Translations under genes and position numbers: made by a program
Shown: piece after piece, positions 42,076 through 50,500 of the stretch
How the letters are laid out: each line of letters opens with the position of its first letter
Numbering within the stretch: the first letter of the stretch is position 1
The notes under the pieces: model-generated
Told to the model about the DNA's origin: nothing
The model's input: only the letters and a program-made list of their open reading frames with translations
Database searches by the model: none
Source: JAXMEB01 sp046348545
GTDB taxonomy: Bacteria; Pseudomonadota; Gammaproteobacteria; Berkiellales; Berkiellaceae
Reading direction: 5' to 3'
Length of the DNA stretch: 64,000 bases
Assembly: GCA_046348545.1 (NCBI GenBank)
Contig: JAXMEB010000004.1
Location: forward strand, 558,001 to 622,000

Positions 42076-42922
42076 GTTCAACCACTCCTTGTGAAACAAC
42101 GTAATCGCGAGCGATGTGACGAGCTTGTTCTAATTCCAATAGTAATTCTGATAAGGGCGGAATATGGTCATCTCGCTCAATCATGGTGGAGACAGGACCA
42201 AACAGGTTCAGTGCTTCAGCGTAGAGTGCCCAAACCGGATCAACAATAGGATGATCGTGCGTATCAATAATATGGTCCCCATAATTGCTGTGACCTGCCA
42301 AATGAAATTGTTGAATACGATTGGCTGGTACGCCGCGCAAATACGCATAGGGATCGAACTGGTGGTTGAAGCTACTTACAAAAATGTTGTTGATGTCTAA
42401 TAGTAGTAAGCAATCTGCCTCGGTGGCGATGCGCGTTAAAAATTCCCATTCCGTCATTTCAGAACTTTGATAGGTTAAATAACTTGAGACATTCTCCATG
42501 AGAATCCGATGTCCCATAAAATCTTGAACTTGTTGAATACGTCCCACCAGGTGTCTAATCGCTTCTTCGGTATATGGGAGTGGTAAGAGGTCGTGCAGAT
42601 TGGTTTTGTTGACACCGGTCCAACAGAGATGATCAGAGAGCCATTTTGCGTCAATGCGATCACGCAGCGCTTTGACTTGTTTTAGATAATCCCAGTTGAG
42701 CGGATCGGTGGTCCCAATGGACATGGAGACACCATGCATGACTAAAGGGTAATGTTCTTTAATTTGATCTAAGTAATAAAGTGGCTTACCGCCGGGCACG
42801 AGATAGTTTTCAGTCAATACTTCAAACCAATCGAGGTGGGGCTTTGTTTCAAGGATATCGTGGTAATGAGTGGTTCTCAGTCCTAATCCAAAACCCAGTG
42901 GCGGGTGACAAAGTGAGTCCAT
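42062..42922 (-). CDS. bufB: DUF692 multinuclear iron oxidase of a bufferin cluster (BufB-type)
   Basis: 286 residues with a TIM-barrel pattern and metal-binding residues in HGVSMSIG, SDHLCW, ENVSSYL, LLDINNIFV, HLAGHSN and DTHDHP. This is the MNIO (DUF692) family, which also includes MbnB of methanobactin synthesis. These enzymes use iron and oxygen to modify Cys residues of a precursor peptide. Here the precursor gene lies directly upstream and the DUF2063 partner downstream, the standard bufferin layout. Confidence 0.9.
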   Translation of the reverse strand: MDSLCHPPLGFGLGLRTTHYHDILETKPHLDWFEVLTENYLVPGGKPLYYLDQIKEHYPLVMHGVSMSIGTTDPLNWDYLKQVKALRDRIDAKWLSDHLCWTGVNKTNLHDLLPLPYTEEAIRHLVGRIQQVQDFMGHRILMENVSSYLTYQSSEMTEWEFLTRIATEADCLLLLDINNIFVSSFNHQFDPYAYLRGVPANRIQQFHLAGHSNYGDHIIDTHDHPIVDPVWALYAEALNLFGPVSTMIERDDHIPPLSELLLELEQARHIARDYVVSQGVVEHDFA

Positions 42923-42940
42923 AGTATTCCTTACTGCCTC

Positions 42941-42972
42941 TAAAAAAATAGCGGCCGATGGGCCGCTATTAC
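42941..42972 (-). terminator. Hairpin with U tract between precursor and modifying-enzyme genes
   Basis: Read on the minus strand, TAGCGGCC and GGCCGCTA form a GC-rich stem with a 4-base loop followed by ATTTTTTTA. This is a good intrinsic terminator placed after the precursor gene and before the DUF692 gene. It would make most transcripts stop after the precursor, giving it a higher dose than its enzymes. Confidence 0.75.
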
Positions 42973-42997
42973 TGTCAAAAATAGTCGCCTAAAGCGA

Positions 42998-43252
42998 TTA
43001 TTCCATGACGGTACCACCTTTAGCCATACACTCGCTCTTAGTCATCCAAGACCAGCCTTTAGATTGGCAGCCGTTATGGCCTTTGCAAGAATTGTCCGGT
43101 GTTGCGCAAGAAGAAGAGCCTTTGCATGCATTCACGCCGGAGCACTTCACGGTGGCTTGTTCGCCTGGGCAAAGTGAAGAACAGCCTGAGGCTAATACAG
43201 CTGCTGCAGCAGCGGCTAATGCGAGACCGACTTTTTTGGACGTCCGTTTCAT
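42998..43252 (-). CDS. Cys-rich bufferin-type RiPP precursor (BufA2-like)
   Basis: 84 residues. The N-terminus KRTSKKVGLALAAAAAAVLA is a signal peptide. The remainder holds eight Cys, with CSGVNACKGSSSC, NSCKGHNGCQSKGW and a final KSECMAKGG. The CKG and KGW...C..KGG pattern is typical of BufA2-type precursors, whose Cys residues are converted to metal-binding heterocycles that buffer copper in the periplasm. The ribosome site CAGGAG precedes the ATG. Function is inferred from the family and the adjacent bufB-bufC genes. Confidence 0.8.
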   Translation of the reverse strand: MKRTSKKVGLALAAAAAAVLASGCSSLCPGEQATVKCSGVNACKGSSSCATPDNSCKGHNGCQSKGWSWMTKSECMAKGGTVME

Positions 43253-43422
43253 CTAAACACTCCTGATATATCAATTAATCTAGATTCTAGTTGACGAGTG
43301 TGTATTTGTAATTCAGATAAATAACATTCATCTTCATTACTAAACAAACCCTTCACCTCTAGAAAATACAAATTTATCCGTGTAATAACAAGTGTTCAGA
43401 TGAATTTTTTTACATCTAGCAT

Positions 43423-43451
43423 TTGTTGGCTGGCTGCCAGAATGGTACCAT
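43423..43451 (+). promoter_or_regulatory. Candidate accA promoter
   Basis: TTGTTG at 43423-43428, a 17-bp spacer and TACCAT at 43446-43451 would start transcription about 30 bp before the accA ATG. Both hexamers deviate from consensus at two positions, so this is tentative. Confidence 0.4.
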
Positions 43452-43486
43452 GAGCCCAAATTTGTAGTTGTGGTGTGGGTGGGGAT

Positions 43487-44437
43487 ATGAATCCAAACTT
43501 TCTTGATTTTGAACAACCTATCGCTGAATTGGAGGCGAAAATCGAGGAACTCCGACTGGTGGGTTCAGACAGTGCGCTTAATATTAGTGAAGAAATTAAT
43601 CGCTTGAAAGCCAAAAGTAGAGACTTAACTAAATCTGTTTTCAAATCTTTGACAGCCTGGCAAGTTACTCAGCTGGCTCGTCATCCCCTGCGACCTTTTT
43701 CCCTCGACTATATTGAGCGGATTTTCACAGACTTTGAAGAATTACATGGCGATAGGGTATTTGGGAATGATTTAGCGGTTGTGGCGGGTATTGCGCGGTT
43801 AGAGGGCAAGCCTGTCATGGTGATTGGGCAGCAAAAAGGCCGAGATACCAAAGAAAAAATCAGGCGTAATTTTGGGATGATGCATCCTGAGGGGTATCGT
43901 CGAGCTTTACGTCTAATGAAAATGGCTGAAAAATTCAAACTGCCGGTGATCACCTTAATCGATACCCCAGGTGCTTATCCTGGGATTGAAGCGGAAGCGA
44001 GAGGTCAGAGTGAAGCCATTGCTCGTAATCTGCTAGAGATGTCAGATCTCAAGACGCCAATTATTTGCGTGGTTATTGGTGAAGGCTGCTCTGGTGGGGC
44101 ATTGGGGATTGGAATTGGCGATCGTGTGATGATGCTTCAGTATGCCTATTATGCAACGATTTCACCGGAAGGTTGCGCTACTATTTTATTTAAGCGCGCA
44201 GATAAAGCTAAAGAAGCGGCTGAAATGATGGGGATCACCGCTGAAAAGTTATTATCGCTTGATTTAATCGATGAGATTGTCCCAGAACCGCTAGGCGGAG
44301 CGCATCGAGATGTTGAAGCCATGGCCAAAGCCCTTAAACAACGTCTTGTTGAAAATTTAAACACTTTAAGTGCAATGCCTATTGCTGATTTGATGGAGCA
44401 TCGGTACAGCCGATTGATGTCGCTTGGGCAATTGTAA
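43487..44437 (+). CDS. accA: Acetyl-CoA carboxylase carboxyltransferase alpha subunit
   Basis: 316 residues from the ATG at 43487 (E. coli 319). It begins NPNFLDFEQPIAELEAKIEEL and contains LHGDRVFGNDLAVVAGIARL and GEGCSGGALGIGIGDRV. With AccD it transfers the carboxyl group to acetyl-CoA in fatty-acid synthesis. It is followed directly by tilS, as in many gammaproteobacteria. Confidence 0.97.
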   Translation: MNPNFLDFEQPIAELEAKIEELRLVGSDSALNISEEINRLKAKSRDLTKSVFKSLTAWQVTQLARHPLRPFSLDYIERIFTDFEELHGDRVFGNDLAVVAGIARLEGKPVMVIGQQKGRDTKEKIRRNFGMMHPEGYRRALRLMKMAEKFKLPVITLIDTPGAYPGIEAEARGQSEAIARNLLEMSDLKTPIICVVIGEGCSGGALGIGIGDRVMMLQYAYYATISPEGCATILFKRADKAKEAAEMMGITAEKLLSLDLIDEIVPEPLGGAHRDVEAMAKALKQRLVENLNTLSAMPIADLMEHRYSRLMSLGQL

Positions 44438-45424
44438 GTGATTGTTGACCGACTTAAGGTTTGGTTTGAGCAGTTACCCGCTATCCCTGAGCGAATTTGG
44501 GTGGCCTATAGCGGTGGGCGTGACTCGCATGTTTTGTTACACGCTCTAAGAAGCGCACTTGAGCGATGTGATGCGCCTTTTCCGGGTTCAGCACTGATAG
44601 CCTGTCATGTGAACCACCGATTAAGCGAGTATAGCGACGATTGGGCGGCACATTGTCAGCAAGTAGCTGATAGCTTAGAACTTTCCATTTTAACTAAAAC
44701 CCTCACAACTCACCCTAAGAAAGGTGACAGTATTGAGGCTTGGGCTCGGCAGGCTCGATATGAGTGGTTTCAAAGCCTTTTAGAACCGGGCGATCTGCTT
44801 TGTACGGCCCACACTCAAAACGATCAAGCTGAAACGGTTCTGATCAATCTCATCCGAGGTTCTGGATTGCAGGGACTATCGAGTATAGCGCCTATCAAGG
44901 TGCTCGGTAGTGGGATGCTTGCAAGGCCATTATTAAACATCGATCGAAACGGGATTGACGCCTATGTTTCAGAATTCAATTTAAATTATATTGATGATGA
45001 TTCGAACACGAATTTAAAATTTAAGCGTAATTATATTCGTCATGAATTAATTCCGAATATGATCAAGCGCTATCCTAGTGTGGTATCGACTCTGGCACGA
45101 ACGGCTAAACATGCAAGAGAAGCGAATTTACTGCTAGACGAAGTAGCTGCTTTAGATTTAGAGCGACTCTTATTGCCGAATGGACGTATCCTAGCGTCTA
45201 AGCTGGCTCAACTCTCGTATCCTCGTCAAAAAAATGTTTTTCGTTATTGGCTCAGGCTCAATGCGTTCCCATTGCCCAGTGAAGTAAAATTGGATGATAT
45301 TTTGCGTCAACTGATCGAGGCAGGTATTGATAGGCATCCCAAAATTCAATGGGGCGAGGTTGAGGTTAGACGCGTAAAGGGAGAAGTTATCTTGCTGCGC
45401 ACCGAAAATATGGCCAGTATTTAA
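44438..45424 (+). CDS. tilS: tRNA(Ile)-lysidine synthetase, short form
   Basis: 328 residues from a GTG directly after accA; E. coli TilS has 432. The PP-loop VAYSGGRDSHVLL (about 22-34), HVNHRLSEYSDDWAAHC and ARQARYEWF are present, as is most of the first C-terminal domain, but the second C-terminal domain is missing. The ORF stops 25-60 bp before the second ATPase gene. It makes lysidine at the wobble position of tRNA-Ile(CAU), an essential modification. A 297-bp copy of its 3' part lies at 48007-48303, and homology ends about 30 bp before this stop. Confidence 0.93.
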   Translation: MIVDRLKVWFEQLPAIPERIWVAYSGGRDSHVLLHALRSALERCDAPFPGSALIACHVNHRLSEYSDDWAAHCQQVADSLELSILTKTLTTHPKKGDSIEAWARQARYEWFQSLLEPGDLLCTAHTQNDQAETVLINLIRGSGLQGLSSIAPIKVLGSGMLARPLLNIDRNGIDAYVSEFNLNYIDDDSNTNLKFKRNYIRHELIPNMIKRYPSVVSTLARTAKHAREANLLLDEVAALDLERLLLPNGRILASKLAQLSYPRQKNVFRYWLRLNAFPLPSEVKLDDILRQLIEAGIDRHPKIQWGEVEVRRVKGEVILLRTENMASI

Positions 45425-45441
45425 GTTTTATCGCTCATATT

Positions 45442-45474
45442 GTACAATATGGAAGTTGAACTTCCATTTTGTAC
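45442..45474. promoter_or_regulatory. 33-bp near-perfect palindrome at the start of the second ATPase gene
   Basis: GTACAA at 45442 and TTGTAC ending at 45474 enclose ATGGAAGTTGAACTTCCAT; apart from the centre only one symmetric pair of positions is mismatched. It lies 10 bp before the GTG at 45485. It could be an operator or, in RNA, a stable hairpin controlling the start. Confidence 0.65.
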
Positions 45475-45484
45475 GGAGTTAGAT

Positions 45485-46648
45485 GTGATCCCACGGTTGA
45501 TGGCCTTGCCATTAAAACGATTAGCTACACAATATCCCATTGTGACGGTTCTCGGCCCTAGGCAGGCTGGGAAATCTACCTTAGTTCGTGGGTTGTTTCC
45601 GGAAATGCAATATGTCAATTTAGAGGCTCCGGACGAGCGGCGTTTGATTGCTGCGGATCCGCGTGGATTTTTGGACAACCTATCGGAACAAGGCACCATT
45701 ATAGATGAAGTGCAACGATTGCCTGATTTAATATCCTATTTACAAGTATATGTTGATGACCAAGGTAAAAACGGTCAATTCATTTTAACAGGCAGTCATC
45801 AGCTCGAATTGCATCAAGCAATATCACAATCGCTTGCCGGCAGAACCGCAATATTGAAATTATTACCCCTGTCTTTTTCAGAATTAAGCGTTTCAAATTT
45901 AAATAGTAGCTATGAAGAGTATTTGTTAAGTGGATTTTTCCCTAAATTATATCAACAAGCGATTGATCAAAATAAATACTATCAAGACTATGTAGCAACA
46001 TATTTAGAGAAAGATGTGAGGAAAATGATTAATGTCAAAGATTTAGGATTATTCCAGGATTTCTTACATTTGGCTGCGGGCAGGGTGGGTCAATTAGTCA
46101 GTTATAGCAGTATGAGTAATGATTTAGGTATTTCTAATCATACGATAAAGCAATGGTTTTCTGTTTTAGAGGCATCCTTTATTACGATAAAGTTACGCCC
46201 CTATTTTGAGAATGTGAACAAGCGAATTGTAAAATCACCTAAGATCTATTTTATCGATCCGGGTTTGGTTTGTTATTTGCTGGGTATCGAAAATAAAACA
46301 CAATTACTGCGCGATCCCTTGCGAGGGAGTATTTTTGAAAATATGGTTATTATGGAGTTGGTTAAGCATCAATATAATCTTGGTAAAGATCATAATTTAT
46401 TTTTCTATAGAGATAATCATCAGAATGAAGTTGATATCTTGTTTAAAACAGCCTCTAACTTAATCCCCGTTGAAATTAAATCTGCTAAAACATTTGATGC
46501 GACCTTCATTAAAAGTTTAAAATACATTTCAGGTCTGATGCCAGATAAGATTTTAAATGGCGCTGTGATATATGCAGGCGAGAGCAAGCATGCCTTTCAG
46601 GGATTTTCAGTCTTAAACTTTCTAGAGAGTGTATCTGCAATCGCCTAG
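45485..46648 (+). CDS. AAA ATPase with DUF4143 domain
   Basis: 387 residues if it starts at the GTG at 45485, which has GGAG 6-7 bases upstream; the frame is open back to 45440, giving 402 residues. Walker A GPRQAGKST, Walker B IIDEVQRLPDL, ILTGSHQLEL and the C-terminal NEVDILFKTASNLIPVEIKS (nuclease-like core) define the family. It is a diverged relative of the ATPase at 10068. The last 60 bp of this gene are copied at 48343 and 50158. The large palindrome before the GTG suggests autoregulation. Confidence 0.85.
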   Translation: MIPRLMALPLKRLATQYPIVTVLGPRQAGKSTLVRGLFPEMQYVNLEAPDERRLIAADPRGFLDNLSEQGTIIDEVQRLPDLISYLQVYVDDQGKNGQFILTGSHQLELHQAISQSLAGRTAILKLLPLSFSELSVSNLNSSYEEYLLSGFFPKLYQQAIDQNKYYQDYVATYLEKDVRKMINVKDLGLFQDFLHLAAGRVGQLVSYSSMSNDLGISNHTIKQWFSVLEASFITIKLRPYFENVNKRIVKSPKIYFIDPGLVCYLLGIENKTQLLRDPLRGSIFENMVIMELVKHQYNLGKDHNLFFYRDNHQNEVDILFKTASNLIPVEIKSAKTFDATFIKSLKYISGLMPDKILNGAVIYAGESKHAFQGFSVLNFLESVSAIA

Positions 46649-46900
46649 CCCCATGATGTCATCGTAATACCCTGTTTTTTTTCAATAATATTGCTTCCGC
46701 TTTAAAGGAAACTAATTCGGCTCGCGGAAAGTCTCATTATCAGTTGCTGAGGTATTATTGGGGATTCAGATGGGTGCAGGTGGGCCTAATGATAGCGCTA
46801 ATTCAAACGTTTTCTTGAACGTGATTATCGATAAACTTGAAAAGCTTGAGGGTTCACCTGATAAATATTATCAAAGAGTAGAAGACCAGACTATCGAGAC
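46572..46900 (+). repeat. Duplicated block (ATPase 3' end, spacer, start of the next gene), copy 1
   Basis: This block, from the end of the ATPase gene through the spacer to the first codons of the 345-residue gene, is repeated at 50157-50500 with a few changes. It includes the shared text CGCCTAGCCCCATGATG and the shared start GPNDSANSNVF. It shows that ATPase tail plus promoter plus effector-like gene was copied as a unit. Confidence 0.85.
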
Positions 46901-47807
46901 TCGTGTCGCGATATCGATGATTAGATGGGCTGTCGATAAGTTTTATGAAGAATTATTAGAAATCCTCAAGGCAAATAATCTGCCTCAAGAAAATCTAAAT
47001 ACACTATTGATTCAGTCTTTCATATATTACCGTGTTAAAAGTAAAAGCCTCGATATTGATATCTTAGAGTGGGTACTTCATAGAGAGCCTAACACGAATG
47101 AATGGGATGACAGACAAAATTTTTTAAACGCGATGCGTAATTTTTTATTGTCTAGCGATGATGAAAACGAATCATTACAGACGTTAAAAAAAGAAATGCA
47201 TTGTCAAAATTTATTTACAGTTGACCCGCAGGTTGAGGAAGGTTTTCGCCATAAAGAAACAGAAATTGAAATGAAGCAGCTGAAAAATGAATTAAGTTCG
47301 ATTGTGGAGAAAATAGATGAGCGCGCCAAGTCTTTTCCATTTTCAATAATTAAACCGCCTGAAAAATACAGTGAATTGCGTGTTGGGATTAATCGGATTA
47401 TAGAATCTAAATCGATGCCCGCCATGCTTGAACTGGCGCGCCAACATGTTGATCAACAATATAGTGACGATGTCTTGCCCTCGAAAAATAAATCTCAATC
47501 GAGTATTTTTCAAAAAATCTTAACCTGGCTCTTCGACCGAAAGGATACTATTAATTCTGAAGTTAATCAAAATATTCAAAATTTTATTGAAAAAAATGAT
47601 CCAAAATTGAAACAGCTTGAGCGTTCTCTTAAGACAGGATACGGAGTGGGCCATGAAGAAAATGGCCATGAAGAAAATCAAGCACTAAGCAATTCCAATA
47701 CTTATCTTAGTTCACCTAACCCAACTCCAGTTACCAAATCTAACGAATTTACGAAGGTTGGCCAACCAAAACAAAACGAAGGGCAAACTTACAGAAAAAG
47801 ATCTTGA
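46770..47807 (+). CDS. Candidate effector, paralogue 1
   Basis: 345 residues from the ATG at 46770 (an upstream TTG at 46758 is in frame). It starts MGAGGPNDSANSNVF and has EDQTIETRVAISMIRWAV near residue 40; both blocks are shared with the gene at 50354. The rest is soluble, helical and charged, with likely coiled coil around 165-195 and an Asn/Ser/Pro-rich tail. The last about 20 codons are frame-shifted relative to the paralogue's next segment, so the C-terminus is probably truncated by rearrangement at about 47788. No known domain. Proposed Dot/Icm substrate on composition and context only. Confidence 0.5.
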   Translation: MGAGGPNDSANSNVFLNVIIDKLEKLEGSPDKYYQRVEDQTIETRVAISMIRWAVDKFYEELLEILKANNLPQENLNTLLIQSFIYYRVKSKSLDIDILEWVLHREPNTNEWDDRQNFLNAMRNFLLSSDDENESLQTLKKEMHCQNLFTVDPQVEEGFRHKETEIEMKQLKNELSSIVEKIDERAKSFPFSIIKPPEKYSELRVGINRIIESKSMPAMLELARQHVDQQYSDDVLPSKNKSQSSIFQKILTWLFDRKDTINSEVNQNIQNFIEKNDPKLKQLERSLKTGYGVGHEENGHEENQALSNSNTYLSSPNPTPVTKSNEFTKVGQPKQNEGQTYRKRS

Positions 47808-48414
47808 ATGCATAGATAAGATTTATAGCGGTTATAAAAAGTGGATGGGTGAAGAAGCGTATGCAATTGCGAATTTGTATATGGCGGCGTGGGCGTTAAT
47901 TCAAGAGGGAAGAGATAACGTTCAAGATGTTTTGAAAATTAAGGAAGATGATATAGAGAAAGACAAAAAATACGTATTTTCTATCTTCTTGGATCAAGCA
48001 CAAGCGCGAACGGCTAAACATGCAGGAGAAGCCAATTTACTGCTAGACGAAGTAGCCGCTTTAGATTTGGAGTTACTCTTGTCGCCGAATGGATGTATCT
48101 TGACGTCTAAGCTCGCCCAGCTCTCGTATTCTCGCCAAAAAAATTTTTTTCGTTATTGGCTCAGGCTCAATGCTTTCCCATTACCCAGTGAAGTAAAATT
48201 GGATGATATTTTGCGTCAGCTGGTCGAGGCAGGTATTGATAGGCATCCCAAAATTCGCTGGGGCGAGGTTGAGGTTAGGCGCGTGAAGGGAGAAGTTATC
48301 TTGGATGTTCTGACAGATCAGATGTCACATGGCGCTCAAGCATCCCTTTCAGGGATTTTCAGTCTTAAACTTTCTAGAGAGTGTATCTGCAATCGCCTAA
48401 TCTACTTTAGGTAA
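47758..48414 (+). pseudogene. Mosaic ORF made from pieces of three neighbouring genes
   Basis: 218 open codons with no coherent ancestry. 47788-47976 matches 50618-50806 (paralogue 2), and 47977-48010 matches 51001-51034 with the 194 bp between deleted. 48007-48303 is an ungapped 297-bp copy of tilS (45098-45394). 48343-48400 is a copy of the second ATPase's 3' end. The tilS join falls at the shared bases CGAA, which suggests microhomology-driven joining. It overlaps the end of paralogue 1. A functional product is unlikely. Confidence 0.8.
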
Positions 48415-48462
48415 AAGAAGCGGACTATTTTCATATAAATTATTAAATGCGGACTTTCTTCA

Positions 48463-48491
48463 TTGCTGGCGGATTAAAATCATGCTACAGT
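48463..48491 (+). promoter_or_regulatory. Candidate promoter of the Fic gene
   Basis: TTGCTG at 48463-48468, a 17-bp spacer and TACAGT at 48486-48491, about 20 bp before the first possible start codon. The region is AT-rich and outside the copied blocks. Confidence 0.4.
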
Positions 48492-48511
48492 CATAAATAG
48501 AGCATAATCGG

Positions 48512-50071
48512 ATGATTTTCATGATAAGAGCTGTTAGCAGAGTTTTTTCGGGTGGAGCGGACTGTTTTCAAGGATTACCTCTACCTGAGAAAGCCGCTCG
48601 GTTGGCTGGGTATTCAGCTATCATAGATGCCTATCAACTTGAGGTGCCGTTACCAGATTTGATTTGCGCAATTAGTATGAAACATAAACGTTATCAAGAG
48701 GGCATTTGGCGTGTTTTTACCAAAAGGCATCAGCCTGCGGACAATCTTTATGCTCATCTAGTATTCGCATTAAAATACGAAGGCGTAAATTTATGGGTAT
48801 TAAGTGCACTATTTTCGCGTGTCTCCCAAAATGAGATTAAGGAGCTCATTCAATCAGAAATAAACAGCCTCTATAACAGACGAATATGGTTTTTAGTTGA
48901 ATGGCTGAAAGGGGTGACGCTTGATATCAAGGATATTCAAGATACCAAAATAAGATATGTTGATGTTTTGGATTCAAAGCTACAATATGTCGGACCTTCT
49001 CGACGCTCTCAAAGACATCGCGTTAACAATAATTTACCAGGTGTCCCTAATTTTTGTCCGATTATTCGTAAAACAGAAGTACTTGAAAATTTTATCCATA
49101 GTGATTTAAGCCATTTGGTTAAAACGAGGCTGAAAGATATCCATTCCGATCTTATTTTGAGAGCGGCAGCGTTTTTATTGCTTGAGGATTCAAAAGCTTC
49201 CTTTGCGATAGAAGGAGAGAGCCCCCCTTATGATCGATCAGAGAGATGGGGACGCGCAATTGGTCAAGCTGGCTTGCATCCCTTATCTCACGATGAATTT
49301 TTGAGGCTACAGAAAATAGTCATTCAGGATTTTAGATACATACAACCTGGATATCGAAATGAGGGGGGATTCATAGGTCAACATGACAGAGCAACACAAT
49401 TACCTATCCCATCACATATTTCTGCGCGATTTCAAGATTTATGTGATTTAATGCAGGGATTAATTGCAGTAGATGAGTTGCTTAGTGATTCTAGTTACAA
49501 TGCTGTACTGGCTGCAACGGCGATTGCTTTTGGTTTTGTGTTTATTCACCCTTTTGAAGATGGGAATGGGAGAATTCATCGCTATCTGATTCATCATGTG
49601 TTGTCGCGGAAACGCTTCACACCCGAAGGTATTATATTCCCGATTTCGTATGTCATCCTTGAAAAGATAAATATTTATCGCATCGTGCTGGAAACCTATT
49701 CAGCCCAGCGACTAAAATTCATTAAATGGCGGCCAACACCAAAAAATAACGTAGAGATTCTAAATGAAACAGTCGATCTTTATCGTTATTTTGATGCAAC
49801 CAAACAAGCAGAGTTTTTGTTTTCTTGCATTCAGGAGACCATAGAAAAAGTATTACCTAAAGAAATAGATTATTTGCAAAAATACGACGAGATGAAAAGA
49901 TTTATTGAGAGTTACCTCGATATGCCTGACCGGTTAGTAAACCTTTTGATTGTATTCTTACAGCAGGGGTATGGAAAACTCTCAAAGCGCGCTCGTGAAA
50001 AGGAATTTGAATCATTAACAACACAAGAGTTGGAAGCAATTGAGTCGAAATTTCAAGCCATTTTTTTATAG
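48512..50071 (+). CDS. Fic-domain protein
   Basis: 519 residues from the ATG at 48512; an in-frame ATG at 48521 is also possible. The Fic motif HPFEDGNGRIHR is complete (about 346-357), with the catalytic His and the phosphate-binding GNGR. SFAIEGE (about 230-236) fits the (S/T)xxxE(G/N) inhibitory helix placed before the Fic core (class II), so activity is probably self-limited. The N-terminal 220 residues and C-terminal 120 residues are helical and unassigned. Fic enzymes usually transfer AMP or another nucleotide to proteins; they serve as toxins, regulators or, in Legionellales, effectors. A family A element begins at the base after the stop codon. Confidence 0.85.
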   Translation: MIFMIRAVSRVFSGGADCFQGLPLPEKAARLAGYSAIIDAYQLEVPLPDLICAISMKHKRYQEGIWRVFTKRHQPADNLYAHLVFALKYEGVNLWVLSALFSRVSQNEIKELIQSEINSLYNRRIWFLVEWLKGVTLDIKDIQDTKIRYVDVLDSKLQYVGPSRRSQRHRVNNNLPGVPNFCPIIRKTEVLENFIHSDLSHLVKTRLKDIHSDLILRAAAFLLLEDSKASFAIEGESPPYDRSERWGRAIGQAGLHPLSHDEFLRLQKIVIQDFRYIQPGYRNEGGFIGQHDRATQLPIPSHISARFQDLCDLMQGLIAVDELLSDSSYNAVLAATAIAFGFVFIHPFEDGNGRIHRYLIHHVLSRKRFTPEGIIFPISYVILEKINIYRIVLETYSAQRLKFIKWRPTPKNNVEILNETVDLYRYFDATKQAEFLFSCIQETIEKVLPKEIDYLQKYDEMKRFIESYLDMPDRLVNLLIVFLQQGYGKLSKRAREKEFESLTTQELEAIESKFQAIFL

Positions 50072-50157
50072 TATACCCACAACAGCTGATTTTTCGGGTA
50101 CCTGCTTGAGCATCGGACGGACAAGCAACCACCGAAAACTCAGCTGTGAAGGGTATC
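50072..50157 (-). mobile_element. Family A palindromic element, intermediate variant (copy 8)
   Basis: TACCCACAACAGCTGATTTT and CTCAGCTGTGAAGGGTA ends with a short central segment (about 82 bp total). The left flank is TA (50072-50073); the right flank reads TC, so one duplicated base has changed. It starts immediately after the Fic stop codon and joins directly to the copied ATPase tail. Confidence 0.8.
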
Positions 50158-50500
50158 TGCAGGCGAGACCAAGCATCCCTTTCAGGGATTTTCAGTCTTA
50201 AACTTTCTAGAGAGTGTATCTGCAATCGCCTAGCCCCATGATGTCATCGTAATACCCTGTTTTTTTTAATAATATTGCTTCCGCTTTAAAGGAAACTAAT
50301 TCGGCTCGCGGAAAGTCTCATTATCAGTTGCTGAGGTATTATTGGCGGTTAAAATGAGTGTAAGTGGGCCTAATGATAGCGCTAATTCAAACGTTTTCGG
50401 GAAGGTGATTGTCGATAATCTCAAGAAGCTTCAGATTCCAAAAGATTTACAAGAAAATGCAGAAGACCAGACTATCGAGACTCGTGTAGCGATATCTATG
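50157..50500 (+). repeat. Duplicated block, copy 2
   Basis: Second copy of 46572-46900: the ATPase 3' tail, the spacer and the first codons of paralogue 2. The ATPase itself is absent here. A shorter third copy of the ATPase tail is at 48343-48400. Confidence 0.85.
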
